From Brachybacterium halotolerans (lineage in GTDB: Bacteria > Actinomycetota > Actinomycetes > Actinomycetales > Dermabacteraceae): a stretch of 64,000 nt of DNA. The position numbers were made by a program, and so were the translations under genes. The DNA lies in contig NZ_JAEDAJ010000001.1 in NCBI RefSeq assembly GCF_016623465.1, positions 875,963-939,962 on the forward strand, written 5' to 3'. How positions within the stretch are numbered: position 1 is the stretch's first letter; every line of letters starts with the position of its first letter. Below the pieces are notes generated by a model. The model worked only from the letters and a program-made list of their open reading frames with translations, made no database searches and was not told where the DNA came from. This document shows positions 1-8,586 of this stretch, one piece after another.

Positions 1-197
1 ACGCGGATGACGCCGTCGCCTCCGATGCCGCCGCGACGGTCCGCGAGCGCCGCGACCACGGAGGCGTCGAGCGCGAGAGCGCCCTCCGGGTCGTCGAGGA
101 CCACGAAGTCGTTGCGGGTGCCGTGCCCCTTGGTGAAGCGCAGCGCGAGGGGCGCGGAGGCGGTGACCGCGGAGGACTCGTCACGGTGTGTCGGCAT
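1..197 (-). CDS. dapF: Diaminopimelate epimerase (partial, N-terminal part)
   Basis: The first 65 codons are present, and the rest lies beyond the window start. The N-terminus reads [18 protein letters not shown] and continues to [11 protein letters not shown], matching the start of the DapF fold and its GxGDG segment. DapF interconverts LL- and meso-diaminopimelate in the cytoplasm for lysine and peptidoglycan synthesis. The ATG at 197 lies 10 bp after the miaA stop on the same strand, so the two are probably cotranscribed as miaA-dapF, the usual actinobacterial order. The catalytic cysteines lie mostly outside the window and cannot be checked. Confidence 0.9.
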   Translation of the reverse strand, partial: MPTHRDESSAVTASAPLALRFTKGHGTRNDFVVLDDPEGALALDASVVAALADRRGGIGGDGVIR

Positions 198-207
198 GCC
201 CGGAAGC

Positions 208-1149
208 CTACGCGCGCACCTCCGCGCGATGCGCGGCGACGAGGTCCAGCGCACGTGCGAGGAGATCGTCGGAGGACGCCGGCAACCAGGCCACGCGCTC
301 GTCGCGCCGGAACCAGGTGTCCTGCTTGCGCACCAGGCGCCGGGTCCCGGCGACGGTCGCGTCGATCGCCTCGCGGCAGGTCATGGCGTCGTCGAGGACT
401 GCGAGCGCCTGCTCGTACCCGATCGCGCGGCGCGCGGTCGCGCCCTCGTCGAGCCCCTGCGCACGCAGGGCGTGGACCTCGTCGAGCAGTCCCTGCTCGA
501 CCATCCGATCCACGCGCACCGCGACCCGTGCACGCAGGTTCTCGCGTTCGCGGTGCAGTCCGATCTGCAGCGTCGCGGGATCCAGGTGCTCGCGCCGCGG
601 GAGGAAGGCGCGGAAGGATCCTCCGGTGATCTCGCCGACCTCGAGGGCGCGCACGATGCGTCGCGCGTCCTGCGCTCCGATCGCCGCGGCGGCCTCGGGA
701 TCGGTGCGCTCGAGCTCGGCCCGCAGGGAGGCGACGCCCTCGTTCTCGGCGCGCCGCTCCAGTCGCGCACGGACCTCGGGATCCGTGGGCGGGAAGCGGA
801 TGTCGTCGAGGAGGGCGCGCACGTACAGACCGGATCCGCCGACGACGACGGGCACGTGTCCGCGGGCGCGGATCTCCGTGATCGCCGCACGGGCCTCGCG
901 CTGGTAGGCGGAGACGCTGGCCTCCTGCGTCACCTCGAGCACGTCCAGCAGATGGTGGGGGACGCGCTCGCGCTCGGCGGCGCCGACCTTCGCCGTGCCG
1001 ATGTCCATGCCGCGGTAGAGCTGCAGGGCGTCCGCGTTGACGATCTCGCCGTCCAGACTCTCGGCGAGGTCGAGGGCCAGGTCGGACTTGCCCGTGGCTG
1101 TCGCGCCGACGATCGCGACGATCGGCAGGTGCGGGGCGGGCGCGGGCAT
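208..1149 (-). CDS. miaA: tRNA dimethylallyltransferase
   Basis: A 313-residue protein. It transfers dimethylallyl from DMAPP to A37 of tRNAs that read UNN codons, the step before MiaB methylthiolation. The P-loop [13 protein letters not shown] is at the N-terminus, followed by [16 protein letters not shown] and the [13 protein letters not shown] motif, in the family order. The open frame extends upstream, but ATG 1149 gives the normal MiaA start. A TACAGT box lies 7 nt before that ATG, so the mRNA may be leaderless. It is followed by dapF with a 10 bp gap. miaB lies about 1.5 kb further on in the same orientation. Confidence 0.95.
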   Translation of the reverse strand: MPAPAPHLPIVAIVGATATGKSDLALDLAESLDGEIVNADALQLYRGMDIGTAKVGAAERERVPHHLLDVLEVTQEASVSAYQREARAAITEIRARGHVPVVVGGSGLYVRALLDDIRFPPTDPEVRARLERRAENEGVASLRAELERTDPEAAAAIGAQDARRIVRALEVGEITGGSFRAFLPRREHLDPATLQIGLHRERENLRARVAVRVDRMVEQGLLDEVHALRAQGLDEGATARRAIGYEQALAVLDDAMTCREAIDATVAGTRRLVRKQDTWFRRDERVAWLPASSDDLLARALDLVAAHRAEVRA

Positions 1150-1156
1150 GCTGCGC

Positions 1157-1162
1157 ACTGTA
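1157..1162 (-). promoter_or_regulatory. Probable -10 box of a leaderless miaA transcript
   Basis: On the minus strand TACAGT sits 7 nt before the miaA ATG, and no ribosome binding site is visible. A TANNNT hexamer at this distance puts the transcription start at or next to the A of ATG. This is inferred from spacing only. Confidence 0.4.
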
Positions 1163-1258
1163 CCCGGAGTGCCGTGGACAACCCCCGCGGTGCCCTCGCG
1201 CGCGCAAGGGGCTAGTGTGGGGCCCGTCCCGATCGCCCCTACGTCCACGAGGTTCCAG

Positions 1259-1741
1259 GTGACACAGCAGCAGGCCTCCTCCGCCACCGCGTCGATGGAG
1301 GGTCTGGACCCGATCAGCACCGACCGCGTCGAGGCGGCGCTGTCCGGCCACGGCTACGCCTTCGTGGAGGACACCGATCATCCCGAGGTGCTGCGCGCGC
1401 GGTTCGACGACTACCGCTTCCAGTTCATGCTCACCGGCGAGGCCGGGAGCGTGCTGCAGATCCGCGGCCGCTGGAACCGCTCCGTCTCGCGCGCCCACAA
1501 GCCCGAGATGCTCAAGCTCTGCAACGAGTGGAACATGAGCCGCGTCTGGCCCAAGGTGTACGTGCGACGCGAGTCCGAGGGCCTGCTGGGGCTGTACGGC
1601 GAGGTCACCTCCGACTTCAGCTCGGGCGCCTCCGATCAGCAGATCGACCGCGCGATCGAGTGCGGGCTGCGCACCGTCATCGCGTTCTTCCACGAGCTCG
1701 AGGAGCGCCTGGGCGCGGAGGTCGACGAGCTCGACGACTGA
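1259..1741 (+). CDS. YbjN-domain protein
   Basis: A 160-residue cytoplasmic protein of the actinobacterial YbjN family (type III secretion chaperone-like fold). Typical features are FQFMLTGEAGSVLQIRGRW, LCNEWNMSRVWPKVYVR and a C-terminal helix FFHELEERL. No enzymatic motif is present and the function in actinobacteria is unknown. I chose GTG 1259 because GAGG ends 6 nt upstream; ATG 1295 is the alternative and would remove 12 residues. It is divergent from miaA. The same frame continues open for 48 codons past the stop into a short stretch resembling the end of a second YbjN protein. Confidence 0.75.
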   Translation: MTQQQASSATASMEGLDPISTDRVEAALSGHGYAFVEDTDHPEVLRARFDDYRFQFMLTGEAGSVLQIRGRWNRSVSRAHKPEMLKLCNEWNMSRVWPKVYVRRESEGLLGLYGEVTSDFSSGASDQQIDRAIECGLRTVIAFFHELEERLGAEVDELDD

Positions 1742-1888
1742 GCCCGCCCGCTCGGGGGATCCGCCTCGGGAGCTTGGGGCCGACCGCGCTGGCGTCCGTG
1801 CCGCAACACCGCGTACGTGCCGATCGCCGAGGCCGTCCAGAAGATCCTCGACGAGAACCATGACGACCTGCAGGAGGTGATCGGCTGA
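1742..1888 (+). pseudogene. Possible remnant of a second YbjN-type gene
   Basis: After the YbjN stop the same frame stays open to a TGA that overlaps the GDPD start (TGATG). The last part reads RNTAYVPIAEAVQKILDEN followed by HDDLQEVIG, which looks like the C-terminal helix of actinobacterial YbjN proteins. There is no start codon or RBS of its own. I infer a tandem YbjN pair whose second copy lost most of its length, or a readthrough tail. The evidence is composition and local resemblance only. Confidence 0.3.
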
Positions 1889-2631
1889 TGCAGCCGAAGA
1901 TCGTAGGACACCGCGGCGCCGCGAGGCTCGCTCCCGAGAACACGCTGCGCGCCTTCCGCGCGGGCGTCGACGCGGGCGCGGACCTTCTCGAGTGCGACGT
2001 GCACCTGAGCGCCGACGGGCAGCTCGTGATCATGCACGACACCACGATCGACCGCACCGCCGCCGAGGACTCCCCGCTGCGCAGCGGCGCCCTCGCGGAG
2101 CTCACCCGCGCCGAGCTCGACACCGTGCTGCTGCCGGACGGCGAGCGCGTCCCCTCCCTCGAAGCGGTCCTCGACATCGCCCAGGGCGCGGGCGTCCCGA
2201 TCTTCGTCGAGGTCAAGGCGGTCGCGGCCGCCGAGCAGACGGCGCAGCTGCTCGTCGACCGGGACCTCGACCAGAGCAGAGACGGGGTGGCCCCCGCCTG
2301 GATCATCTCCTTCAAGCCCGAGGCGCTGCGCGCCGCCCGGGCGGTGGCTCCGCAGATCCCGCTCTCGGCGATCACGCACGTCGCCGACGAGGACTTCTGG
2401 GCGCTCGCCGAGGAGCTGCGGACCGAGGCCGTGAGCCTGCAGATGTCGAAGCTGCCGGACGCCGACGTCGCCCGCGCCCGCGAGGCCGGGCATCTCGTGA
2501 ACGCCTGGACCATCAACGACGAGGAGCCGCTGCACCGCGCCGTCGCCCTCGGCGTCGACACGGTCACGAGCGACGACCCGGCGTGGGCCCGCCGCGTCCT
2601 CGCGGGTCGCGGGGGCGTCGGCGCGCACTGA
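1888..2631 (+). CDS. Glycerophosphodiester phosphodiesterase
   Basis: A 247-residue GDPD TIM-barrel enzyme. It hydrolyses deacylated phospholipids (glycerophosphodiesters) to sn-glycerol-3-phosphate and an alcohol. The signature HRGAARLAPENTLRAF with the catalytic His is at the N-terminus, followed by ECDVHLSADGQLVIMHD with the metal and catalytic residues, then EVKAV and VNAWTIND near the end. No signal peptide is seen, so it is probably cytoplasmic. CAGGAGGT precedes ATG 1888, which overlaps the preceding open frame's TGA, suggesting coupling to whatever lay upstream. Confidence 0.93.
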   Translation: MQPKIVGHRGAARLAPENTLRAFRAGVDAGADLLECDVHLSADGQLVIMHDTTIDRTAAEDSPLRSGALAELTRAELDTVLLPDGERVPSLEAVLDIAQGAGVPIFVEVKAVAAAEQTAQLLVDRDLDQSRDGVAPAWIISFKPEALRAARAVAPQIPLSAITHVADEDFWALAEELRTEAVSLQMSKLPDADVARAREAGHLVNAWTINDEEPLHRAVALGVDTVTSDDPAWARRVLAGRGGVGAH

Positions 2632-2683
2632 CCCGCGTCGGCGCGGGCGGAGGATCACCGGCACGGCCGCGGACCGGGTGTCG

Positions 2684-4225
2684 TCAGCGGGCGCGCAGGG
2701 TCGGCATGCCGAGGCCGACAGGCCCCTGCGGGGCCGGCGCCCCGGTTCCGCACGCATCGCCGTCGCCGAGGCCGCTCTCGCGTGCCTCCCAGGCGTCGCC
2801 CGAGCGGGTGCGGCGCACGGCGAACGGGCTGTCGGCGATGAGGTAGTGCCCGGCCGCGCGGGTGACCGTCGTGGTCACGAGGTCGCCGGGGCGCGGCCGC
2901 TCTCCGTCCGCCGTGTCCTCGGGCAGGGCCACGTGCACGAGTCGGTTGTCCGCCGCGCGGCCCGAGATGCGGTGGGTGTCCGCGTCGCGCGTGCCCTCGC
3001 CCTCGGCGATGAGCACCTCGACCTCGCGGCCCTCGAAGGCGCGGTTCTCCTCGAGGCCGATGCGCTCCTGGAGCGCGGTGAGCCGCTCGAAGCGCTCGCG
3101 GACGACCTCGGGCGGGACCTGGTCCTCCATGGTCGCGGCGGGCGTGCCCGGGCGCACCGAGTACTGGAAGGTGAAGGCGCTCGCGAAGCGGGAGGCCTCC
3201 ACGACCTCGAGGGTGCGCGCGAAGTCGTCCTCCGTCTCGCCGGGGAAGCCGACGATGATGTCCGTCGTGATGGCCGCATGCGGGATCCTCTCGCGCACGC
3301 GGTCGAGGATGCCGAGGAACTTCTTCGACCGGTAGGAGCTGCGCATGCGCCGCAGCACGTCGTCGGAGCCGGACTGCAGCGGCATGTGCAGCTGGGGCAT
3401 CACCGCGGGGGTCTCGGCCATCGCGTCGATGACGTCGTCCGTGAACATCGCCGGGTGCGGGGAGGTGAAGCGGACGCGCTCGAGGCCGTCGATCTCCCCG
3501 CAGGCGCGCAGCAGCTTCGCGAAGGCGCCTCGGTCCCCGAACTCCACGCCGTAGGAGTTCACGTTCTGCCCCAGCAGGGTCACCTCGATCGCGCCGCTCG
3601 CGACGAGTTCGCGGACCTCCGCCAGCACGTCTCCGGGTCGGCGGTCGCGCTCCGTGCCGCGCAGGGAGGGGACGATGCAGAAGGTGCACGTGTTGTTGCA
3701 GCCCACGCTGATCGACACCCAGCCCGCGTAGACGGATTCGCGGCGCGTGGGGAGCGTCGAGGGGAAGACCTCGAGGGACTCCAGGATCTCGACCTCGGCG
3801 CGGGCGTTGTGGCGGGAGCGCTCGAGCAGCACGGGCAGGGAGCCGATGTTGTGGGTGCCGAAGACGACGTCGACCCAGGGCGCGCGCTCGGTGATCGCGG
3901 AGCGGTCCTTCTGGGCGAGGCAACCGCCCACGGCGATCTGCATGCCGGGGTTCGCGTCCTTGCCGGGGCGCAGGGCGCCGAGGGTGCCGTAGAGGCGGTT
4001 GTCGGCGTTCTCGCGCACGGCGCAGGTGTTGAAGACGACCACGTCGACCTCGCCGCGGCGGGGATCCGCTGCGGCGGGCGCGGCGACGTAGCCGGCCTCC
4101 TCGAGCAGGCCCGTGAGGCGCTCGGAGTCGTGGACGTTCATCTGGCAGCCGAAGGTGCGGACCTGGTAGGTGCCGCGGGCGGCGGAGGCGGCGTCGGCGT
4201 TCTGCGGGGCGAGCACGGAAGTCAT
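2684..4225 (-). CDS. miaB: tRNA-2-methylthio-N6-dimethylallyladenosine synthase
   Basis: A 513-residue radical-SAM methylthiotransferase acting on i6A37 after MiaA. Domains in order are an N-terminal UPF0004 domain ([14 protein letters not shown], then a second Cys in [15 protein letters not shown] and a third in VGGCLAQKD), the radical SAM core with CNNTCTFC (CxxxCxxC, the SAM [4Fe-4S] site), and a C-terminal TRAM domain. The open frame runs far upstream, but ATG 4225 gives the normal start. All six cluster cysteines are present. The protein ends in an Arg/Gly-rich tail beyond TRAM. Upstream it is divergent from the amino-acid ABC operon. Confidence 0.96.
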   Translation of the reverse strand: MTSVLAPQNADAASAARGTYQVRTFGCQMNVHDSERLTGLLEEAGYVAAPAAADPRRGEVDVVVFNTCAVRENADNRLYGTLGALRPGKDANPGMQIAVGGCLAQKDRSAITERAPWVDVVFGTHNIGSLPVLLERSRHNARAEVEILESLEVFPSTLPTRRESVYAGWVSISVGCNNTCTFCIVPSLRGTERDRRPGDVLAEVRELVASGAIEVTLLGQNVNSYGVEFGDRGAFAKLLRACGEIDGLERVRFTSPHPAMFTDDVIDAMAETPAVMPQLHMPLQSGSDDVLRRMRSSYRSKKFLGILDRVRERIPHAAITTDIIVGFPGETEDDFARTLEVVEASRFASAFTFQYSVRPGTPAATMEDQVPPEVVRERFERLTALQERIGLEENRAFEGREVEVLIAEGEGTRDADTHRISGRAADNRLVHVALPEDTADGERPRPGDLVTTTVTRAAGHYLIADSPFAVRRTRSGDAWEARESGLGDGDACGTGAPAPQGPVGLGMPTLRAR

Positions 4226-4322
4226 GATGCGACCAGGGTACGACCCGTCCACGGGGGCGCCGCGAAGGTCACCATGGGGTAACGGACCGGGCCGAGCAGG
4301 GATGCGGGCGGCCGGGAGAGCG

Positions 4323-4328
4323 TACGGT
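4323..4328 (+). promoter_or_regulatory. Probable -10 box of the amino-acid ABC operon
   Basis: TACGGT lies 6 nt before ATG 4335 and no Shine-Dalgarno is visible. The spacing fits a leaderless operon transcript. Confidence 0.45.
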
Positions 4329-4334
4329 CGCGCC

Positions 4335-5114
4335 ATGACCCAGACCACATCTGCGTCCCGGAGTGAGTCCGGGACGGCCCCTCCTCTCGTGACGATGCGA
4401 GAGGTGCAGAAGCATTTCGGGGACCTCCACGTGCTCCGGGACATCGATCTCGAGGTCGATGCGGGCGAGGTGGTCGTGGTGCTGGGCCCCTCGGGTTCCG
4501 GGAAGTCGACGCTGTGCCGCACGATCAACCGCCTGGAGACCATCGACTCCGGCGACATCACGATCGACGGCAGTCCGCTGCCCGCCTCCGGGCCCGGGCT
4601 CGCGCGGCTGCGGGCGGAGGTGGGCATGGTCTTCCAGTCCTTCAACCTCTTCGCCCACAAGAGCGTGCTGGACAACGTGACCGTCGCCCCCATCAAGGTC
4701 AAGAGGATGCCGCGCCGGGAGGCCGAGGAGCTCGGCATGAGGTTGCTCGAGAGGGTGGGCGTGGCCGACCAGGCGCAGAAGCTGCCCGCGCAGCTCTCGG
4801 GCGGGCAGCAGCAGCGGGTCGCGATCGCGCGCTCCCTGGCGATGCAGCCCAAGCTCATGCTGTTCGACGAGCCCACGTCGGCCCTCGACCCCGAGATGAT
4901 CAACGAGGTCATCGAGGTGATGACCGACCTCGCGCGCGAGGGGATGACGATGATCGCGGTCACCCACGAGATGGGCTTCGCCCGCCGCACGGCCGACAGG
5001 GTCGTGTTCATGGACGCGGGACGGATCCTCGAGGTCGCCCCGCCCGACCGGTTCTTCACCGCGCCCGAGTCCGAGCGCGCGAAGGATTTCTTGTCCAAGA
5101 TCCTCCACCACTGA
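4335..5114 (+). CDS. Polar amino-acid ABC transporter, ATP-binding protein (GluA-like)
   Basis: A 259-residue ABC ATPase of the polar amino-acid uptake family. It has Walker [10 protein letters not shown], the Q-loop in [13 protein letters not shown], signature [17 protein letters not shown], Walker [13 protein letters not shown] and the H-loop TVTHEMGFA. GluA, GlnQ and HisP share these. It is the first gene of a four-gene operon (ATPase, binding protein, two permeases), the order of corynebacterial gluABCD for glutamate uptake. Substrate is inferred from that order, and glutamine or aspartate are possible alternatives. Confidence 0.93.
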   Translation: MTQTTSASRSESGTAPPLVTMREVQKHFGDLHVLRDIDLEVDAGEVVVVLGPSGSGKSTLCRTINRLETIDSGDITIDGSPLPASGPGLARLRAEVGMVFQSFNLFAHKSVLDNVTVAPIKVKRMPRREAEELGMRLLERVGVADQAQKLPAQLSGGQQQRVAIARSLAMQPKLMLFDEPTSALDPEMINEVIEVMTDLAREGMTMIAVTHEMGFARRTADRVVFMDAGRILEVAPPDRFFTAPESERAKDFLSKILHH

Positions 5115-5170
5115 CCACACTGACCGCCGCGCGAAGCCGCTCGGCACCCGAGGCACCGAAGGAGCCCGTC

Positions 5171-6142
5171 ATGTCACGCCAGCGTCCCGATCACGTCCCC
5201 ACCGAGCACCAGCCCTCCCCCGCCGGTCCCGTCGTCCGCACGGGTCTCTCCCTGCGCCCGGGCACCCCCAGCCGTCGCGTCTTCCTCACCGGGACGGTCG
5301 GCGCCGCCGCGGCGCTCACCCTCGCCGCGTGCGGAGGAGGCGACGACGCCTCCGACGACGTCGCCGATGTCGACTCCTCGAGCTTCGAGGAGGGCTCGAC
5401 GATGGCGAAGCTCGCCGACGCCGGGAAGATCACCGTCGGCACCAAGTTCGACCAGCCGCTGTTCGGCCAGGCGGGCCCCGACGGCAAGCCCACCGGTTTC
5501 GACGTCGAGATCGCGAAGATGATCGCCGCGGCCCTCGGCATCAAGGCCGACAAGATCGAGTGGACCGAGACCGTCTCGGCGAACCGCGAGCCGTTCATCC
5601 AGAACGGTCAGGTCGACATCGTGGTCGCGACCTACACGATCAACGACGAGCGCAAGAAGGTCGTCGACTTCGCGGGCCCGTACTACACCGCCGGCCAGGC
5701 GCTCATGGTGAAGAAGGGCGACGACGCGATCACGGGACCGGACGATCTCAAGGACAAGAACGTCTGCTCGGTCGAGGGCTCGACCCCCGCGCAGAACATC
5801 GAGGACAACTACCCCGACGCGAAGCTCGTCACCTTCGACACCTACTCCAAGTGCGTCACCGCCCTGGACAACGGCCAGGCCGACACCGTCACCACCGACA
5901 ACGTGATTCTGGCCGGCTTCGTCGCGGCCGACAAGGACAAGCTGCAGATGGTCGACGACGGCAAGACCTTCACGAAGGAGCCCTACGGGATCGGTCTGAA
6001 GAAGGGCGACGACGACTTCCGCGAGTTCATCAACGACACCCTCCAGAAGGCCTACGACGACGGCAGCTGGGCGGAGGCCTGGAAGTCGACGGCCGGGCAG
6101 GTCCTGCCCACCCCGGACCCGCCGAAGATCGACCGCTACTGA
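5171..6142 (+). CDS. Amino-acid ABC transporter substrate-binding lipoprotein (GluB-like)
   Basis: A 323-residue lipoprotein. A twin-arginine (R35-R36, SRRVFLTG) precedes a hydrophobic stretch and a lipobox LAAC with lipidated C54, so it is probably Tat-exported and anchored outside the membrane. The mature part is a bacterial SBP family 3 domain: [46 protein letters not shown] and [26 protein letters not shown] precedes ATG 5171. It lies between the ATPase and permease genes of the same operon and delivers the ligand to them. Confidence 0.93.
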   Translation: MSRQRPDHVPTEHQPSPAGPVVRTGLSLRPGTPSRRVFLTGTVGAAAALTLAACGGGDDASDDVADVDSSSFEEGSTMAKLADAGKITVGTKFDQPLFGQAGPDGKPTGFDVEIAKMIAAALGIKADKIEWTETVSANREPFIQNGQVDIVVATYTINDERKKVVDFAGPYYTAGQALMVKKGDDAITGPDDLKDKNVCSVEGSTPAQNIEDNYPDAKLVTFDTYSKCVTALDNGQADTVTTDNVILAGFVAADKDKLQMVDDGKTFTKEPYGIGLKKGDDDFREFINDTLQKAYDDGSWAEAWKSTAGQVLPTPDPPKIDRY

Positions 6143-6166
6143 GCGCCCGCCGCCGAGCCGCCGCCC

Positions 6167-6814
6167 ATGGGAAGCCTCCTCGCCTCGCGCGCCGCCGTCT
6201 GGGACGCGTTCACCACCACCCTCTTCCTCGCCGTCACCGCCGGAGTGCTCGCACTGCTGGTGGGGACGCTGCTCGCCGCCATGCGGGTCTCCCCCTACGC
6301 GCCGCTGCGCACCGTGGCGACCGTGTACACCGAGTTCCTGCGCAACACCCCGCTCACGATCGTGTTCTTCTTCTTCGTGTTCGTGACCCCCTCGATGGGG
6401 TTCACCTTCGCCTACAAGGTGGCTGCGGTGATCGCGCTGACCTGCTACACCTCGGCGTTCGTCGCCGAGGCGGTGCGCTCGGGCATCAACTCGGTGGCGG
6501 TGGGGCAGGCGGAGGCGGCGCGCTCGCTGGGCATGTCGTTCGGCCAGAACCTCGCGATCGTGGTGCTCCCGCAGGCCTTCCGCACGGCGATCCCTCCGCT
6601 GATCAGCGTGCTCATCGCTCTCGTGAAGAACACCTCGGTCGCCGGCGCCTTCAGCGTGCTCGAGCTGTTCGCGCTCTCGAAGCGGCTGACGAACGCGCAC
6701 TCCTCGGACGTCATCGCGATCCTCGTGGGCATCGCGCTGTGCTATCTGGTCATCTGCATACCGCTGGGGCGTCTCGCAGCGGCCCTCGAACGGAAGGCGG
6801 CGTTCGCACGATGA
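6167..6814 (+). CDS. Amino-acid ABC transporter permease (GluC-like)
   Basis: A 215-residue integral membrane permease of the HisM/GluC type, with about five hydrophobic segments. FLRNTPLTIVFFFFVF and the EAA loop GQAEAARSLGMSFGQNLAIVVLPQAFR, which contacts the ATPase, are clear. Its last four bases overlap the ATG of the next permease (ATGA), so translation is probably coupled. The two permeases should form the heterodimeric channel of the transporter. Confidence 0.92.
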   Translation: MGSLLASRAAVWDAFTTTLFLAVTAGVLALLVGTLLAAMRVSPYAPLRTVATVYTEFLRNTPLTIVFFFFVFVTPSMGFTFAYKVAAVIALTCYTSAFVAEAVRSGINSVAVGQAEAARSLGMSFGQNLAIVVLPQAFRTAIPPLISVLIALVKNTSVAGAFSVLELFALSKRLTNAHSSDVIAILVGIALCYLVICIPLGRLAAALERKAAFAR

Positions 6815-7680
6815 GCAGCGGTCCTGTCCTGTACGACGTCCCCGGGCCCGACGAGAAGCGGCGCGAACGCCGGGTGAGCTGGGTGGTCGGCGCCCTCCTG
6901 GTCGTCGTCCTGGTGGTGCTGGGGTGGCGTCTCGCCTCCAACGGCGTGTTCGACGACCGGTGGCGGATCCTCGTCGAGGCGCCCCCGAACTTCGCCGGCT
7001 ACCAGGTGCAGGACATCTGGTCGGCCGTCTTCCGGGGGCTGCTCAACACGCTGCTGGCCGCGGTGATCTCCCTGCCGCTCGCGATGATCCTGGCGATCCT
7101 CCTGGTCTCGCTCCGCTCGGCGCCGTGGCGCGGTCTGCGGTGGCTCGCCTCGGCGGTGATCGAGATCTTCCGTGCGCTGCCCGTCGTGCTCGTCATGCTG
7201 TTCGGGATCCTGGTGCTCCCCGGCGCCTCGCCCCTGGTCGCCGTGGTCTTCGGCCTCGTCGTCTACAACGCGGCGGTCTTCGCGGAGATCCTGCGCGCGG
7301 GCATCAGCGCGCTGCCTGCCGGCCAGACCGAGGCCGCGTACTCGCTGGGGATGCGCAGCGGTCTGATCTACCGCACGATCCAGCTGCCGCAGTCGGTGCG
7401 CATGATGCTCCCCTCGCTCATCGCCCAGGGCGTCGTCCTCATCAAGGACTCCTCGCTCGGGTACATCGTGGGCTACGCGGAGCTGCTGCGCCAGATCAGC
7501 CGGGTCGCCGACGCGCTCACCAACGCCGACTACCTGCTCCCCCTGCTGGCCGTGGGCGCCGCCGTGTTCGTGACCCTCAACGTGCTGCTCTCGCGCCTGG
7601 CGGTGTGGGTCCAGCGCCATGGGCGTCTGCAGCGCCGGGGCGCCCGCGTGGCGCGCACCGCGACCCTCGTGGAGGAATGA
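6811..7680 (+). CDS. Amino-acid ABC transporter permease (GluD-like)
   Basis: A 289-residue permease partner. A charged cytoplasmic N-terminus (PGPDEKRRERR) leads into the first membrane segment. The family signature FRALPVVLVMLFGILV and the EAA loop GQTEAAYSLGMRSGLIYRTIQLPQSVR are present. It is the last gene of the operon and convergent with recX 19 bp downstream. No terminator hairpin is visible in that short gap. Confidence 0.92.
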   Translation: MSSGPVLYDVPGPDEKRRERRVSWVVGALLVVVLVVLGWRLASNGVFDDRWRILVEAPPNFAGYQVQDIWSAVFRGLLNTLLAAVISLPLAMILAILLVSLRSAPWRGLRWLASAVIEIFRALPVVLVMLFGILVLPGASPLVAVVFGLVVYNAAVFAEILRAGISALPAGQTEAAYSLGMRSGLIYRTIQLPQSVRMMLPSLIAQGVVLIKDSSLGYIVGYAELLRQISRVADALTNADYLLPLLAVGAAVFVTLNVLLSRLAVWVQRHGRLQRRGARVARTATLVEE

Positions 7681-7699
7681 TCTGCCCGCCGCAGCGCCA

Positions 7700-8332
7700 T
7701 CAGCGGCCGGTGGCGGCGAGCAGCTCGCTCGAGACCACGCGCCGGATGAGCGCGCCGTCGTAGCCGCGGCGGCGCAGGTACCCCTCGAGGCGGCGGGCCA
7801 TGCGGGCGCGCTCTGAGCGGTCCCCCATGTCGGTGCGGCGGCTCTCGGGTGCGATGCGGCCGCGCACGAGCTCGCGGCAGCGCTCCTCCTCCTCGAGCTC
7901 CGCGTGCTGCGGCGTGCCCGCCTGCGCCACCAGCGCCGCGTCGATGTCGGCGTCCGCGACGCCTTTCGCCTCGAGCTCGCGCCGCAGCGCCTCGTCCGCC
8001 AGACCGCGGAGCTCCCGGCGCTGCGTCACCCAGTCGCGGGCGAAGGCCGCGTCGTCGATGAGGTCCGCGCGGGCGATCCGCTGCATGACCTCGTGGGCCA
8101 CATCGGCCGGGACCTCGCGCTCGCGCAGGCGCGCGGACATCTCCCCGGCGCTGCGTCGCCTGGTGGAGAGCAGGCGCATGAGATACCGGCACTGGGAGAC
8201 GACCTGCTTCTCGCGCTCGCGCTCGGCTTCGGTGGGCTCGGCGGGAGCGCGGGCGAGGATCTCGTCGGTGCGCGCGGCGAGGTCGCGCTGCACGGGGGCG
8301 CGGTGCGCGGGCGTGGGGTGGGTCGGTGTCAT
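7700..8332 (-). CDS. recX: Regulatory protein RecX
   Basis: A 210-residue modulator that binds inside RecA filaments and limits recombinase activity. It shows RecX three-helix repeats: RYLMRLLSTRRRSAGEMSAR, then REVPADVAHEVMQRIARADLIDDAAFARDWV and ELRGLADEALRRELEAKGV. In most actinobacteria recX directly follows recA, often overlapping it. Here the sequence upstream of recX is a G/C homopolymer tract and then mgtE, with no recA. The start ATG 8332 lies 4 nt after a TGA in another frame. Confidence 0.9.
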   Translation of the reverse strand: MTPTHPTPAHRAPVQRDLAARTDEILARAPAEPTEAEREREKQVVSQCRYLMRLLSTRRRSAGEMSARLREREVPADVAHEVMQRIARADLIDDAAFARDWVTQRRELRGLADEALRRELEAKGVADADIDAALVAQAGTPQHAELEEEERCRELVRGRIAPESRRTDMGDRSERARMARRLEGYLRRRGYDGALIRRVVSSELLAATGR

Positions 8333-8358
8333 GGCTCAGGGGTCCTGGGGACGAGAGC

Positions 8359-8501
8359 GGGGGGGGGGCGGGGGGGGGGTGGAGCGCGGGGGGGGGGGGG
8401 GGGGGTGGGCCCGCCGGGGGGGGGGGGCGGGCGCCCCCCCCCCCCCCCGCCCGGCCCCCCCCCCCCCCCCCGCCCCCCCCCCCCCCCCCCCCGGGGGGGG
8501 G
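8359..8501. repeat. Long G/C homopolymer tract upstream of recX
   Basis: About 143 bp made almost only of G runs (to about 8432), then C runs (to about 8492), then G again, broken by single other bases. No coding sense is possible beyond poly-Gly/Pro/Arg. A G block followed by a C block could fold into a very stable hairpin or G-quadruplexes. It may equally be an unresolved assembly or sequencing patch. It occupies the place where synteny predicts recA. Confidence 0.85.
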
Positions 8502-8536
8502 CCCGCTTCATCATGCCGGCGGGCTCGTGCACTGAT

Positions 8537-8578
8537 CCGCCCGTCGGCCGACCCATCCCGCCCGTCGGCCGACCCGTC
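8537..8578. repeat. 21-bp direct tandem repeat, two copies
   Basis: Two abutting 21 bp copies differ at one base and share the core CCGCCCGTCGGCCGACCC. A partial third copy merges into the mgtE stop. Each unit holds the palindrome GTCGGCCGAC. It is one of several GTCGG/CCGAC-rich elements at gene ends in this window. Confidence 0.8.
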
Positions 8579-8586
8579 CCGCCCTG

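Noticed and set aside
4226-5098. Upstream extension of miaB through the ABC ATPase region
   Set aside because: The extension is antisense to a clear ATPase gene; the MiaB N-terminus starts at 4225.
8329-8556. Poly-Gly/Pro frames on both strands through the G/C tract
   Set aside because: They only reflect homopolymer sequence and have no start context or homologues.
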